Assembly: GCA_033064195.1 (NCBI GenBank)
Contig: JARBJD010000096.1
Span: 1-64,000 of the forward strand
DNA length: 64,000 bases
Origin: Blattamonas nauphoetae
Lineage: Eukaryota; Preaxostyla; Oxymonadida
Reading direction: 5' to 3'
The stretch's first letter is position 1. Each line of letters starts with the position of its first letter. Below the pieces are notes generated by a model that searched no databases, had not been told where the DNA came from, and saw only the letters and a list, made by a program, of their open reading frames with translations. Position numbers and translations under genes: made by a program. This document shows, in pieces, positions 30,695-41,290 of this stretch.

Positions 30695-31880
30695 AAACAC
30701 CACTCCACTCGTCGATTCCCCAAAACATGCGATGATTGAGATCGACTGGTGCACGCTGTGACTCTCGGAATGGACTGAGCTATGCTGGCCAACGGATGAC
30801 ATACAATTTATGGATTGAATGATTCGGACGATGGGAGGAGAGATGTAGACGGGACAGGTCGGGATGTGGACGACAGAAATCTCCGCGTCGGAGCAGACCC
30901 ACTTTTTGAGAATGGCGTGCTCCCTTCGACTTCGCCACTGCCCCTCTCTCCAATCACCATTTTCCCTCCCACAACGTCTTTATCAGAAGGGTTGCTGATG
31001 TTCGGTTCTCTCCGACGTCATCGCACGCCATCTCGACTGGCTCTGATGGATGTGCGTTCGGATGACCACAACCTCAAATGAAGAACAACGCGAAAGAGCA
31101 GCTCGTCACAACCATCGCAAAGGCGACTGATGAGAACACGACACTGACAGTCGAGACGCCTGGCGACGTCTCCGTGATGGCACTGCAGGCGGGAGAGGCA
31201 GCGATGACGAAGAGTTGCCTGCCCAACCCGCATCGCCCGAAGGATCTCACGCGGAGAACGAAACAACACTGCATCGATTCGCGAATGCACACACGCTCAA
31301 CCCGACGAGGAGGAACAGCTGTTCTCGAAGCGAAGGAGAGGAATCAGGAACGGATTGAGATTGAGGAGTGTTGGAATGGGAACAACGAGCAAGAGCAGCA
31401 GATGAGGAGGATTGGAAGGGACTGCAGACAGAGATGGACGCAAACAGGAGGCCAAGTGACATGAAGAAGCTGGGTCGAATGTCCTTTGCGATGGACAACG
31501 AAACGAGAGACAAGCTTGCACTCCATCTGCTGGCACTCTGCACGGAAGACGTGGAAGCGCTGGATGCAGCCATGACTCACTTAAACCACACCGAGGTTGT
31601 CGCAGTGACCGATCTGGAAGGAGAAGAGGAGAATGCAATGTCTGCCAGCCGTCCTCCGCTCTGTCCGCAACTTCGGATTGAGCAAGATGGAAAGTGAGGA
31701 TCTTCGAAGGATGGAACTGCTCTGCTTGCGAGATGACAGCGGCGACTCCCTCACGTGCCATTTGGGCATCGTTCGGGACCAATCGATGAAAGAGAAGCGA
31801 GACACACTCAACATGACAATCTGGTTTGCGACGAACACTCCACTCGACGTCTGCTGCAGCGGCAGAGCGAGAGGAGTGAA
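30695..31880 (+). repeat. Second copy of the LNW downstream unit
   Basis: This is the tandem partner of 27921-28980, with ~113 extra bases near 30780-30900. Confidence 0.7.
31078..31697 (+). pseudogene. Hypothetical protein in the duplicated unit, second copy (shifted)
   Basis: It is homologous to 28191-28811, but one base is missing near 31420 (GGAAGGGACTGC against GGAAGAGAGCTGC), so the frame splits into 31078-31464 and 31368-31697. Either this copy is broken or neither is a gene. Confidence 0.4.
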
Positions 31881-32590
31881 CAGACACTGAGGATGGAACT
31901 TGATTAGAGGGAGAGAACAGAGATGGAGGAAACAAGTGAAAAAGGGACAGAAAAGAGAAGTGGAAAGACAGAGGAAGAGGAGAGAACAGAGAAAAGGAAT
32001 AGAACAGAGATAGAGACACGCGACGTATGTCTTCCACACAACAGATATCAGCAATGAAGACGGTACTCAAACCAAACGACAGAACAGTCTTCGCACAGAC
32101 ACGAAGCCTTTCGATGCCAGGGACATGGAATTGGGCACTTCTTGTTGCATTTCTGGATGAGCAGAGGAATCGAGGGATGTGAACGTTTGTGTTTGCACGT
32201 CTGGATCGGACTTGTGGAATTGTGGAAACGAATTGCAGGAATACAAGGCAGTGACAGAGGCTGGAAACCAAGTGACAGAGAACTGCGAAGTGATTGTGGG
32301 ATCGAGAACGTGCTTGTGTTTGGATGGAGATGAGAGGGGGATTGTCGTCAAGCAGTCTCTCTTTGATTGAGTCGACGTTTTCTGAAACATCCATCATAAA
32401 AGTGACAGCTGAGATTCTCTCTGTGTCGGCGATTACATTCACGCACAACAGCAACGTTCTGAAAGGGACTGTGTCATCCCAGAACAGCAGACTTGTCTTC
32501 ATCTTTGGTTATCGTCTTGCTCATCATGATGTGATCTTTTGTAAATCCTTTGGACGATCGTTTCATCTCACTATCAATGTTTCTCCCATT
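31881..32590. other. Spacer with possible coding relic
   Basis: A plus-strand frame near 32179-32370 (LQEYKAVTEAGNQVTENCEV) and one near 32294-32608 (SIIKVTAEILSVSAITFTHN) look like pieces of a secreted beta-solenoid protein of the kind seen whole at 54126-55394, but both are short. The last 100 bases are LNW upstream sequence. Confidence 0.25.
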
Positions 32591-32599
32591 TTTGTTTCT

Positions 32600-32612
32600 A
32601 ACCCATAACGAG
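32600..32612 (+). promoter_or_regulatory. LNW upstream box, copy 7
   Basis: AACCCATAACGAG (one change) ends 24 nt before the ATG at 32637. Confidence 0.65.
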
Positions 32613-32636
32613 TGATTCTCCTCAGACTCCAAAAGA

Positions 32637-33698
32637 ATGACCACATTACCTTCGAAAACATCCTCGTCCACTGATTCTTCTAGCCCTGGTATCTCTTCAC
32701 ACAGCTTTTCATGTTCTGCAGATTGTTCCTCTTTCCTAAATTGGAATGGAAAAAAACTTGGATCCAAGGCCGAAAAGACCGTTGTTTTTCGATCTCTCGT
32801 TGCCACTGTGAAGTTCCAACATGATCTTGATGTCTCCCTGGAAGCTAAGGCAGTGAAATTTCTCAAGTCTGTGGATCCAAAGACTCGATTGTCAGCGAAT
32901 GATTTTCTCATCGGCCTTGGGACAACAACGGCTAATTCTTCGAGAATCTTTGTACAGTCCATTGCGGTACTCCTTTCCTCACCCAATCAGTCGATCACCA
33001 TAGCAGCAATGAAGATGCTCGTAAATCTGATCTGGCTCTGTACACCTAAAGTCCTCCTTGCCCTCGTCGAAGCTGATCTGATCCCTCAACTCATCATCAC
33101 TCTCACTCCACAATCTCTTGCTTTTGAAGAAGCAGAAGATATCCACATCAACCTCATGGAAAGCATCAGACTGTCTCTCTGGCTCGTAACTCCGAATGAC
33201 CTCAGACGACTCGGAATAGCAGATGGGAATGAACAACAAGCTGTTCGTAAGACGATTTTGAAGCAAGTTGTCGTCCCGTCGGAGATGTATATCTCCCATT
33301 TGTGCGTGAACCTATTTTCGATCGTCTACGATGCCCAATCCAAGTATTTTCTGGAACTCCTCGAAACATCTCCTTATTATCAACCGACAATGAATTTTGT
33401 TCTTCATATGCCAGTCATTCTCACGATCCCAAGTTGTCTCACGTTTTTCGAATCTGACAACTCAATCTGCAGTTTTCTGCGTTCAATGATCGATGCCCAG
33501 CGGGAATGGAACAAACAAAGGGAGGAAGTGCGAAAGAAGGGGAAAACAGTGCATCGAATGCTGAGAATGGAGGGCTTCGAAGATGTGTTTGAAGAAAAGC
33601 TGCAAAACGACAAAAACGAATTCTATGGAAGTTTAACTGTTGATAACTCGATCATATTGAGCAACTTGCTGGGCATGAACCTTCCTCGAAGTTATTAG
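32637..33698 (+). CDS. LNW-family armadillo-like protein, copy 7
   Basis: 353 residues, a few shorter in the region after HLCVNLFSIVYD. The N-terminal third is shared with copy 6. The usual tail ends NLLGMNLPRSY. Its 3' flank breaks off about 30 bases after the stop and passes into gamma-tubulin sequence. Confidence 0.8.
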   Translation: MTTLPSKTSSSTDSSSPGISSHSFSCSADCSSFLNWNGKKLGSKAEKTVVFRSLVATVKFQHDLDVSLEAKAVKFLKSVDPKTRLSANDFLIGLGTTTANSSRIFVQSIAVLLSSPNQSITIAAMKMLVNLIWLCTPKVLLALVEADLIPQLIITLTPQSLAFEEAEDIHINLMESIRLSLWLVTPNDLRRLGIADGNEQQAVRKTILKQVVVPSEMYISHLCVNLFSIVYDAQSKYFLELLETSPYYQPTMNFVLHMPVILTIPSCLTFFESDNSICSFLRSMIDAQREWNKQREEVRKKGKTVHRMLRMEGFEDVFEEKLQNDKNEFYGSLTVDNSIILSNLLGMNLPRSY

Positions 33699-33943
33699 AA
33701 ACAGACTAGAACCAGCGAAGACTCGAACCGAACCTCACCCTTCGCCCTCCACACTCAACCATCTCCCGTTCCTCTTTCTTAATCTCACTCATTTCTTACA
33801 TGTCCTCTGTTTGTCTCGCAGCCACGATGAGATTCCCAGGGTACATGTTCAACGACCTTGGAGGAATTATTGCCTCGCTCGTTCCAACGCCTCGCTGCCA
33901 CTTTATGATGACGTCATACACTCCTCTTGCTTCTCAGAATGCA

Positions 33944-33988
33944 GTATGATCCCCTTCTCCACTAATGAAGTCATTTTATTCTTTTCAG
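33944..33988 (+). other. Intron in the gamma-tubulin fragment (45 nt)
   Basis: GTATGATCC to CTTTTCAG; the join gives ..ASQNA-QQAIRKT.., in register with known gamma-tubulins. Confidence 0.8.
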
Positions 33989-34312
33989 CAACAAGCGATT
34001 CGGAAGACGTCTGTCCACGATGTCATGCGTCGTCTGATTGAGCCGCAAAATCTGATGGTATCGTGTTCCCGAGACAAGGGTGTTTACGCATCGATCCTAA
34101 ATATCATCCAACCGGGGTCGGCAAACTCCTCAGACATCGACCAGGCGGCGATCCACAAAACGCTTCAACAACTCCGCGCGAAGCAACGGGTGAAGTTTGT
34201 TCCTTGGTGTCCGGCATCAATACAAGTGGCAGTGGCCAAACGAAGCCCATTCATTGAACAATCGAGCCGTGTGAGCGGTCTTATGCTGGCAAATCACACA
34301 TCGATCAACACG

Positions 34313-34369
34313 GTCTGTTTCTCACTTTCTTCGTCACTCTCTTTCTCCCATCTCTTATTTGGCTTGCAG
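34313..34369 (+). other. Intron in the gamma-tubulin fragment (57 nt)
   Basis: GTCTGTTTC to GGCTTGCAG; the join gives ..NHTSINT-MFERT.., as in other gamma-tubulins. Confidence 0.85.
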
Positions 34370-34485
34370 ATGTTTGAGAGAACTCTGAGACAGTTCTGGA
34401 CGATGCTGAAAAGTAAAGCGTACCTGTTCAAGTACGCAGAGTCTAAAGTTATCAAAGGGAATGAAAATGAGTTCGAAGAGTGCGG

Positions 34486-34520
34486 GTGTGAACGTTCCTC
34501 TTCTTGTTATTACTTTTCAG
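34486..34520 (+). other. Intron in the gamma-tubulin fragment (35 nt)
   Basis: GTGTGAACG to ACTTTTCAG; the join gives ..EECG-NAVTSL... Confidence 0.75.
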
Positions 34521-34596
34521 AAACGCTGTGACATCATTAATCTCGGAATATCGAGAGATGGAGAAAGAATCGTATGGCAGTCTATCTCCGATGTAG

Positions 34597-35138
34597 TCGC
34601 TTTTCCAACGATTTTGCAAGATTCAGTTCATTGACATTTCACTCATATTTCAATTTTTTCGGATTGTTTCCCGCTTTTTCCCCAGATTACTCCGACAAAC
34701 TCGAGTTTTCATTTCAAGACTCGTTTTCAGTTCTTACCAGCTCGATATGCTGTCAAATTCAGAGGAAACTTGTGACAATTCTGACTTTTTCGTCATCAAC
34801 CAGAGTTCAGACCAGATTCACGGTCTCAAAATCAAGGATTTTTGTTTCATCATTTTTGGAGTATTGGGGAAATCATTCGACTCTCTGTGAAGAGCAGAGT
34901 GTGTAAACGGAGATATGACGCCGAAAATGAATCACTCCTCCTCCACCACCAGAGGAATCTCTGTGGAAATTGAAGCAAGTGTGAAAAAGTGAAGTGGTTT
35001 TCACAGAAGAGACACAAAGAGTCTGAAAACTGGGTACAAATGAGGAAGAGACGCGTGAGATGGTTGTGCGTGTGTGTGTGTGTGGGGGGGGAGGGGGTAA
35101 GCGAAGGGTTTTGTGCATGACGAAATGGCCGCTTGTTT
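34597..35138. other. Spacer between gamma-tubulin fragment and LNW copy 8
   Basis: No gene is seen. A GT run followed by a G run (about 35066-35097) is the only simple-sequence feature. The converging plus and minus LNW arrays meet here. Confidence 0.45.
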
Positions 35139-36221
35139 TTATCTGTGTCTCTTTCGTCGTGCGAGGTTCATGCCCTGCAGATTGTTCCATGCGTTCGAGT
35201 AGCCAAGAATATAATCTCCGTAATATCCGTTTTGGTCGTTTTGCAGCTTTTTCTCATTCACATCTTCGATGCCCTCCATTCTCAACATTCTATGCATCGT
35301 CTTCCACATCTGTCGCTTGAAGCTCCTTATTACGTTCCAGTCCCACCGGGAATCGATCATGACACTCAGAAAAATCTCGATTGAGTCATCAAATTCGAAG
35401 AAAGTGAGGCAACTTGGGATCGTGAGTGCGACGGGCATATGAAGAATGAAATCCAATGTAGGTTGATAAGAAGGAGATATTCGGAGGAGAAAGGCGAGGA
35501 TCTCCAGAAAATTCGTGGATTGTTCACCATCGATGTTCAACAAGCGGTTCACGCACAAATGCCAAATATACTTCTCCAAATGTGCGACAACTTGCATGAA
35601 AACTGTCTCGTGAACAGCTTGTTGTTCATCATCATCTTTAAATCCTAGTTTGGCGAAGCCATCAAGAGTTGTGTGCCAGACAGATCTGCAGATGATTTTC
35701 AAGAGATATATGTGGATACTGACTGCATCTACAAATGAAAGAGACAGTATATTGAGAGTGGTGATGAGTTGAGGGATCAGATCAGCTTTGACGAGGGTAA
35801 GTTTAACTTTAGCCGAACACCATTGGATCAAATTTCCGAGCATCTTCATTGCTGCTGTGGTGATGACATGACTGGGTGAGGAAATGAGCATTGTGATAGA
35901 CTGTATGAAGTTAGTCGGAGATTCATCAGACCTCGATGCCAAGTTGTTGAGAAAAGTATCTGCTGATTTTATGATGAGTGGATACATATAGTCGATGAAT
36001 TTCACGGCTTGAGCTTCCAGAGGGGCATCAAGTACAGGCTGAATCTTCACAGTTGCAACAAGAGATCGAAAGACAACGGCCATTTCTTCCACAGATTGCG
36101 GTTGTTCTTTGCTCCAATTCAGGAACGCTGAGCAATCCATTGAAAATGGAAAATGAGGGGAGGGCAAATCAGATTGTGTTGCATTTGAGGAGGTGTCTGC
36201 TTTATTGTCAAACGAAGTCAT
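35139..36221 (-). CDS. LNW-family armadillo-like protein, copy 8
   Basis: 360 residues; the C-terminal end is extended (NLARRKRHR). Bases 35762-36173, most of the N-terminal half, equal copy 10 at a constant offset of 5069, while the C-terminal half differs (HLCVNRLLNIDG, ILHMPVALTIPSCL). The head carries a small patch of changes relative to copy 10 near 36170-36190. Confidence 0.8.
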   Translation of the reverse strand: MTSFDNKADTSSNATQSDLPSPHFPFSMDCSAFLNWSKEQPQSVEEMAVVFRSLVATVKIQPVLDAPLEAQAVKFIDYMYPLIIKSADTFLNNLASRSDESPTNFIQSITMLISSPSHVITTAAMKMLGNLIQWCSAKVKLTLVKADLIPQLITTLNILSLSFVDAVSIHIYLLKIICRSVWHTTLDGFAKLGFKDDDEQQAVHETVFMQVVAHLEKYIWHLCVNRLLNIDGEQSTNFLEILAFLLRISPSYQPTLDFILHMPVALTIPSCLTFFEFDDSIEIFLSVMIDSRWDWNVIRSFKRQMWKTMHRMLRMEGIEDVNEKKLQNDQNGYYGDYILGYSNAWNNLQGMNLARRKRHR

Positions 36222-36540
36222 TCAATTTGACTCTGAGATGAAAGTCTCGTTACGGGTCAGAACAAAGACTCAAACAAAGATATTGAGATGAAATTGACGT
36301 CGAAAATGAACACCAAAAAAGAAATAACGAAGAGTGAGATGATCCATGAATGAAGAGGAAGTTTCCGAACGAAATGAAACAAAGGATGGAATCACTTTCC
36401 CAAATGACAATGAATGGACAACGAGACGATTCAGGAAGGCAGAAGGAGAGACAGTTGCGTCACGGTTCGTGAATCTTCATGATTCTTCGTTCATCCCTTC
36501 GATTCGTTCACTTCCACAACTCGGTGACAGTGTGACGGTG
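36222..36540 (-). repeat. LNW 5' flank unit (copy 8)
   Basis: About 310 bases upstream of copy 8 recur upstream of copies 9 (38364-38690), 10 (41291-41610) and 11 (43992-44310). They include the box and a distal block with GAAGTTTCCGAACGAAATGA on plus. Copy 12 keeps only the first ~140 bases (to ~46876). Confidence 0.7.
36246..36258 (-). promoter_or_regulatory. LNW upstream box, copy 8
   Basis: GACCCGTAACGAG on minus ends 24 nt before the ATG at 36221. Confidence 0.7.
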
Positions 36541-36649
36541 TGAGAGTAACACGAACGTATTGCATGACAATCGAAAGGAAGCAAAGTGAATGCGGGGGCG
36601 TGTTCGCTTGGAATGCACAGCCTCCAGCACGAACTATACCGATTGTGAT

Positions 36650-36808
36650 GAAAGGGAAGGCAGAGAGGAGTGGGAGGGTGTGGGTGGAGAGGGAGAGGCA
36701 GAGGGGAGTGGGAGGGTGTGGGTGGTGAGGGAGAGGCAGAGGGGAGTGGGAGGGTGTGGGTGGAGAGGGAGAGGCAGAGGGGAGTGGGAGGGTGTGGGTG
36801 GTGACGAA
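36650..36808. repeat. 38-bp G-rich minisatellite, short allele (about 4 units)
   Basis: The unit is GAGAGGCAGAGGGGAGTGGG followed by AGGGTGTGGGTGGTGAGG. The sequences on both sides match those around the 19-unit array at 41720-42450. Confidence 0.85.
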
Positions 36809-37289
36809 GCAGGGATCAAGAATGACCTTATATTGTGACGAACAGGTGGGTCTCGGGATGACGAAAGTGAATGGCTTGGAAATATATGCAGAAGTTCGAG
36901 GGCGATGTGGAGAATGCATTCAAACGAGTTCGGGTGAGATGGGAGTGACATCGGTGCATGAATGTCGATGGAGCTGGTGTCGTTCAATCGGACCAAAATC
37001 CGTCCTGACAACGGACAGACGGATCATCCACACACAAATCAAAATGCTCAAACCAAAGAAGACAACGAAGATCATGGTGTGTGTCCAGTGTGGTGGAGAG
37101 TGTTCGAGACAATCCCACATCAGCTCGAGAATCGTTCGTCATTGGTCAGTCACTCTTCAAATCAAAACACAAGAGAGCGAGAGAGTGGTGTTGAAAAATG
37201 GGTGCAAACGAGGAAGAGACTTGTGAGATGGTAGGCTGTCCAAAAGAAGCCAGCAACTTGTCGAAATGGTTGCTTGTTCCTGTCTGTTT
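36809..37289. other. Spacer between minisatellite and LNW copy 9
   Basis: It is duplicated at ~42440-42917 with scattered differences. No gene is supported. Confidence 0.5.
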
Positions 37290-38363
37290 CTAAGCACGTC
37301 GTGTGAGGTTCATGCCGAGCATATTGTTCCATTCAATCGATCTGCGAACAATCCATCCTCCGTAATACTCCTTTCGGTCGTTTTGCAGCTTTTCCATCAT
37401 CACATCTTCGAAGCCCTCCATTCTCAACATTCGATGCACTATCTTCCACATCTGTCGATAATCTCCCCTTCTTTTGTTCCATTCCCGCTGAATAGAGTTC
37501 ATGTTATCCAGAAAAGTCCAGATTGATTCATCAAAGTCGATGAATGTGAGACAACTTGGGATCGTGAGAACGACTGGCATATGAAGAACAAATGCCAGTG
37601 TCTGTCGATAATATGCACAGATTTCGAGGAGGCGAGCAAGAAGACGCACAAAGACAGAAGAAAGCGCACCATCGACGATCGAGAATCGGTTCACGCACAA
37701 ATGACAAAGATACTTCTCCGAAGGTGCAACAATTTGCGTTAAAACTGTCCTGTGAACAGTTTGTTGTTCATCATGATCTTTAATTCTGAGTTCGGCGAGA
37801 TCAGATGGAGTTGAGAGCCAAAAAGACCAGTAGACGGATGAGATGACGTTGATGTGGATATCTTCCGGTTCAGAGAATGAAAAAGAATGTGGATTGAGAG
37901 TGGTCATGAGATGAGGGATAATATCAGCCTTGACGAGGGAAAGTCGGACTTTTGCTGAACAGAGCCAAAGCAGATTTACGAGCATCTCCATTGCTGCTGT
38001 GGTGATGACACGGCTAGGAGAAGAAATGAGCACCATAATAGATTCGATGAAGTTTACCGGAGATTCATCAGAGGACGATGCAAAGCTGCTAAGAAAACCA
38101 TCGGCCGAATGACGATTCTTCGGTTTAACAGTTTGCATCAATCTTACGGCTTTAGCTTCCATAGGGGCATCAAGTACAGGCTGAATCTTCACAGTGGCAA
38201 CGAGAGACCGAAAGATAACGGCCTTTCCCCGTTCAGATACTGGTTCTTCTTCGCTCCAATTCAGGAACGCTGAGCAATCCATGGAGAATGGAAGCTGAGT
38301 GATGGACATAGGAGAGTGGGTAGTAGATGAGGAGGTGTTTGTTTTCCTCTTAATTGCAGTCAT
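37290..38363 (-). CDS. LNW-family armadillo-like protein, copy 9
   Basis: 357 residues, all blocks intact (FLNWSEEE, VIFRSLVATVK, KADIIPHLMTTLNPHSFSFS, HLCVNRFSIVDG, VLHMPVVLTIPSCLTFID, MLRMEGFEDVMMEKL, WNNMLGMNLTRRA). It differs from copy 11 by only a few residues over the full length (for example D/N after VL in the head, M/L and A/T near the middle, T/S after YYRQ), so the two come from a recent segmental duplication. Confidence 0.85.
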   Translation of the reverse strand: MTAIKRKTNTSSSTTHSPMSITQLPFSMDCSAFLNWSEEEPVSERGKAVIFRSLVATVKIQPVLDAPMEAKAVRLMQTVKPKNRHSADGFLSSFASSSDESPVNFIESIMVLISSPSRVITTAAMEMLVNLLWLCSAKVRLSLVKADIIPHLMTTLNPHSFSFSEPEDIHINVISSVYWSFWLSTPSDLAELRIKDHDEQQTVHRTVLTQIVAPSEKYLCHLCVNRFSIVDGALSSVFVRLLARLLEICAYYRQTLAFVLHMPVVLTIPSCLTFIDFDESIWTFLDNMNSIQREWNKRRGDYRQMWKIVHRMLRMEGFEDVMMEKLQNDRKEYYGGWIVRRSIEWNNMLGMNLTRRA

Positions 38364-40219
38364 TCAACTTGACTCTGAGATGAATCACTCGTTATGGGTC
38401 ATGAACAATCGTGTGCAATATCGAGTTTGAGATGAAATTGACGTCGGAAATGAACACCAAAAAAGAACGAACGAAGAGTGAGATGATCCATGAATGAAGA
38501 GGAAGTTTCCGAACGAAATGAAACAAATGATGAAATCACTTTCCCAAATGACAATGAATGGACCAACGAGACGATTCAGGAAGGCAGAAGGAGAGACAGT
38601 TGCGTCACGGTTCGTGAATCTGCATGATTGTTCATTCATCCCTTCGTTTCGTCCCTTCCGCAACTCGGTGACAGGGTGATGGGGCGAGAGACACGCTAAC
38701 GCAGTGCAAGACGAATGAGAGGTGCACAGTCAGCGTTCGCTGGTCCTCGTCCCTTCTCCTCCTTCCAAGCAGCCTTCCCGACGTTCCTTGCCACTGCCAT
38801 GTCTCGTTCAGTCGTCTTCGATCCATCGCAGGGCATGCGTCTTTCTGTTGAGAGTGGAGTGGATTAGTGACGAGGAGAGCGGGAGAAGTGGACAATTCTG
38901 CCAATTATCGATTCCGCCAAATTATGTTTGTCCACCCGAACAGTCAATTTGGACATCAGATATCTGAGAGACAGCCATTCATCTTCGCCACTCACCACCA
39001 ACCCCTCTCCCCAATTGTGAACGAGGAGCGATTGCGGGACGATGCACACAGGCGAGACAGATGTCACAGTCGCACACGTCAGAACCCATCCGCTTCCAAA
39101 CACGAACTGTCCCATCTGCGTCTCCAAACATCTCATCCTCTCTTTCCCCGACACAGATCCATCAACCACAACGCCCAGTCCGCTGCCATCCAACACACGC
39201 TGACATCACAGACAATGTCATTGTCGCATCAACATCAACTGTCATCACAGGCCGAGCCACCAACACGACGTATGCCAATTCATTCATGCCCGCTGTGTCT
39301 CGCAATCACTTGCCATCGTCGCTGAAGAGCGAGCAGAGCAGACTCAGTGAGTGGTGTTGGAAGGGCCGTCCCAAAAGTTGTGTCACGTCAGCTCGCCCAC
39401 ATTCCACGATGATCGAGCGATGGCTGAGAAGAATCCGCTTCGAAGGTTGGATCTGAAAGCGAGGCATTGCTAGTCGGGAATCGCTTGTGTGTGCTCCGCT
39501 TCGTCCTTCTCAGATGGAGTGTGTGGCGGGAAGAGTGAGGGCTGAACACGAAAAGCAGATCTTCATTGAAACGGGCGAGGACCAGCTGATCCTGCTCCGC
39601 GAGAGACAGCGAGAGTGAATTTGGAGGTGCGTGTGTTGTTCGATGCGTGGCGAGAGAATCAGTTGTGGATGGCGTGGAATGAAGACGTGGTGACATGGAC
39701 GAAGCAGAGGCCTAAAGAGAAGCAAGCGGTTCCTCACACATTCGCATCCACCATCTCTTTCTTCATTGTTAACGAGCTTCTTCGAGTGGGAGAGTGAACA
39801 GGGATGGGTTGGCGTGGACGAAGAAACATGTTGGCCCGTTTGGATGTCCGAAGATTCGATTGCGACTGGAAATGTGGGATCGATTCTGAATTGCACTCTC
39901 ACAATGCATTCAACCATCAAGAGAGCACCATTTCAGATAACAATCACCAAACAATCACGAACAGCACAAACGTCCACCAATCGTCACCATCCATCGATCG
40001 ATGAATGCATTGCCTTCCACCGACGAGATGTGCGAGAGTGGCGGCGAAGGAGAAGGAGAGTGTGGCGACGATCGAGCGAGACTGGCGAGAGAGAATCGGA
40101 ATAGTTCCCGCAAGCCAAACCATGAGGTGATGCCAGAGTCAACTGAGAGCACACAAACAGTGTTTGTGGTTAAAAGAAGTCAGAAATGGTTCGAAGTGTT
40201 CGCTGGTTCTTGTCTGTTT
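38364..40219. repeat. 5' flank of copy 9, spacer and 3' flank of copy 10
   Basis: Bases to about 39470 are related to 43992-44920 (same order of strings, such as GGACATCAGA and CTGAGAGACAGCCATTCATC). Bases ~39950-40219 are LNW 3' flank. Open frames on both strands between them have no family resemblance and are not called. Confidence 0.5.
38388..38400 (-). promoter_or_regulatory. LNW upstream box, copy 9
   Basis: GACCCATAACGAG on minus ends 24 nt before the ATG at 38363. Confidence 0.7.
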
Positions 40220-41290
40220 CTATTCCTGTTCCGGAACGTTGATGCCGTGCAGGTTGTTCAATTCAATCGATTTGTCAACAATGTATCTTCCGTATCGTTC
40301 TTGGTCGTTCTGCAGCTTTTCATCAATCACATCTTCGATGCCCTCCATTCTCAACATTCGATGCACTTTTTTCCCCATCTGTCGTACTTCTCCCATTCTT
40401 TTGTTCCATTCCCGCTGGGTAGTGATCATGTCAATCAGAAAAGACAAGATTAAGCCATCATTTTTGATGAATGTGAGACAACTTGGGATCGTGAGAACGA
40501 CTGGCATATGAAGAACAAATTCCATTGTCGGTTGATGATGTGGAGATATTCGGAGGAGACAGGCGAGTAGCATCAGAAATCGCTTGGAAGGCTCACCATC
40601 GATGATCGAATAGCGGTTTACGCACAAATGGCAAATATATTTCTCCGAAGATGCGATAACTTGCTTCAAAATCGTCTCGTGAACAGATTGTTGTTCATTC
40701 CGATCGTTAATTTTGAGAGAAGCGAAGCCATCAGGAGTTGTGAGCCAGAGAGATCTGGTGATGATATTCATGACATTGATATGGACATCGACTGCTTTTG
40801 TGAATGAAAGAGACAGTGGATTGAGAGTGTTGATGAGTTGAGGGATCAGATCAGCTTTGACGAGGGTAAGTTTAACTTTAGCCGAACACCATTGGATCAA
40901 ATTTCCGAGCATCTTCATTGCTGCTGTGGTGATGACATGACTGGGTGAGGAAATGAGCATTGTGATAGACTGTATGAAGTTAGTCGGAGATTCATCAGAC
41001 CTCGATGCCAAGTTGTTGAGAAAAGTATCTGCTGATTTTATGATGAGTGGATACATATAGTCGATGAATTTCACGGCTTGAGCTTCCAGAGGGGCATCAA
41101 GTACAGGCTGAATCTTCACAGTTGCAACAAGAGATCGAAAGACAACGGCCATTTCTTCCACAGATTGCGGTTGTTCTTTGCTCCAATTCAGGAACGCTGA
41201 GCAATCCATTGAAAATGGAAAATGAGGGGAGGGCAAATCAGAGTGTTTTGTACTTGATGAGGTGTCTGCTTTATTGTCAAACGAAGTCAT
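40220..41290 (-). CDS. LNW-family armadillo-like protein, copy 10
   Basis: 356 residues. The N-terminal half is that of copy 8; from NTLNPLSLSFTKAVDVH onward it is a different lineage (HLCVNRYSIIDGEPS, MLRMEGIEDVIDEKL, tail LHGINVPEQE, where GMNL has become GINV). It is a clear mosaic. Confidence 0.8.
   Translation of the reverse strand: MTSFDNKADTSSSTKHSDLPSPHFPFSMDCSAFLNWSKEQPQSVEEMAVVFRSLVATVKIQPVLDAPLEAQAVKFIDYMYPLIIKSADTFLNNLASRSDESPTNFIQSITMLISSPSHVITTAAMKMLGNLIQWCSAKVKLTLVKADLIPQLINTLNPLSLSFTKAVDVHINVMNIITRSLWLTTPDGFASLKINDRNEQQSVHETILKQVIASSEKYICHLCVNRYSIIDGEPSKRFLMLLACLLRISPHHQPTMEFVLHMPVVLTIPSCLTFIKNDGLILSFLIDMITTQREWNKRMGEVRQMGKKVHRMLRMEGIEDVIDEKLQNDQERYGRYIVDKSIELNNLHGINVPEQE

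Larger units (their letters stand above)
33822..34596 (+). pseudogene. TUBG: Gamma-tubulin, 3' half only
   Basis: Four exons (33822-33943, 33989-34312, 34370-34485, 34521-34596) splice in frame to about 212 residues that match the second half of gamma-tubulin: [100 protein letters not shown] and an end AVTSLISEYREMEKE before a TAG stop. The first half, with the GTP-binding motif, is absent. Just ahead lies an intron acceptor (TCTCGCAG), and ~90 bases further left the sequence becomes the 3' flank of LNW copy 7. A duplicated or inserted LNW segment probably replaced the 5' half. A complete gene should exist elsewhere, since gamma-tubulin nucleates flagellar and spindle microtubules. Confidence 0.85.

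Noticed and set aside
31297-32502. 401-residue minus-strand frame
   Set aside because: It runs antisense across the duplicated unit and spacer, has no family resemblance and no counterpart opposite the first copy of the unit.
35066-35097. GT run followed by a G run
   Set aside because: Ordinary simple sequence of about 30 bases with no partner elsewhere; not a telomere-like repeat.
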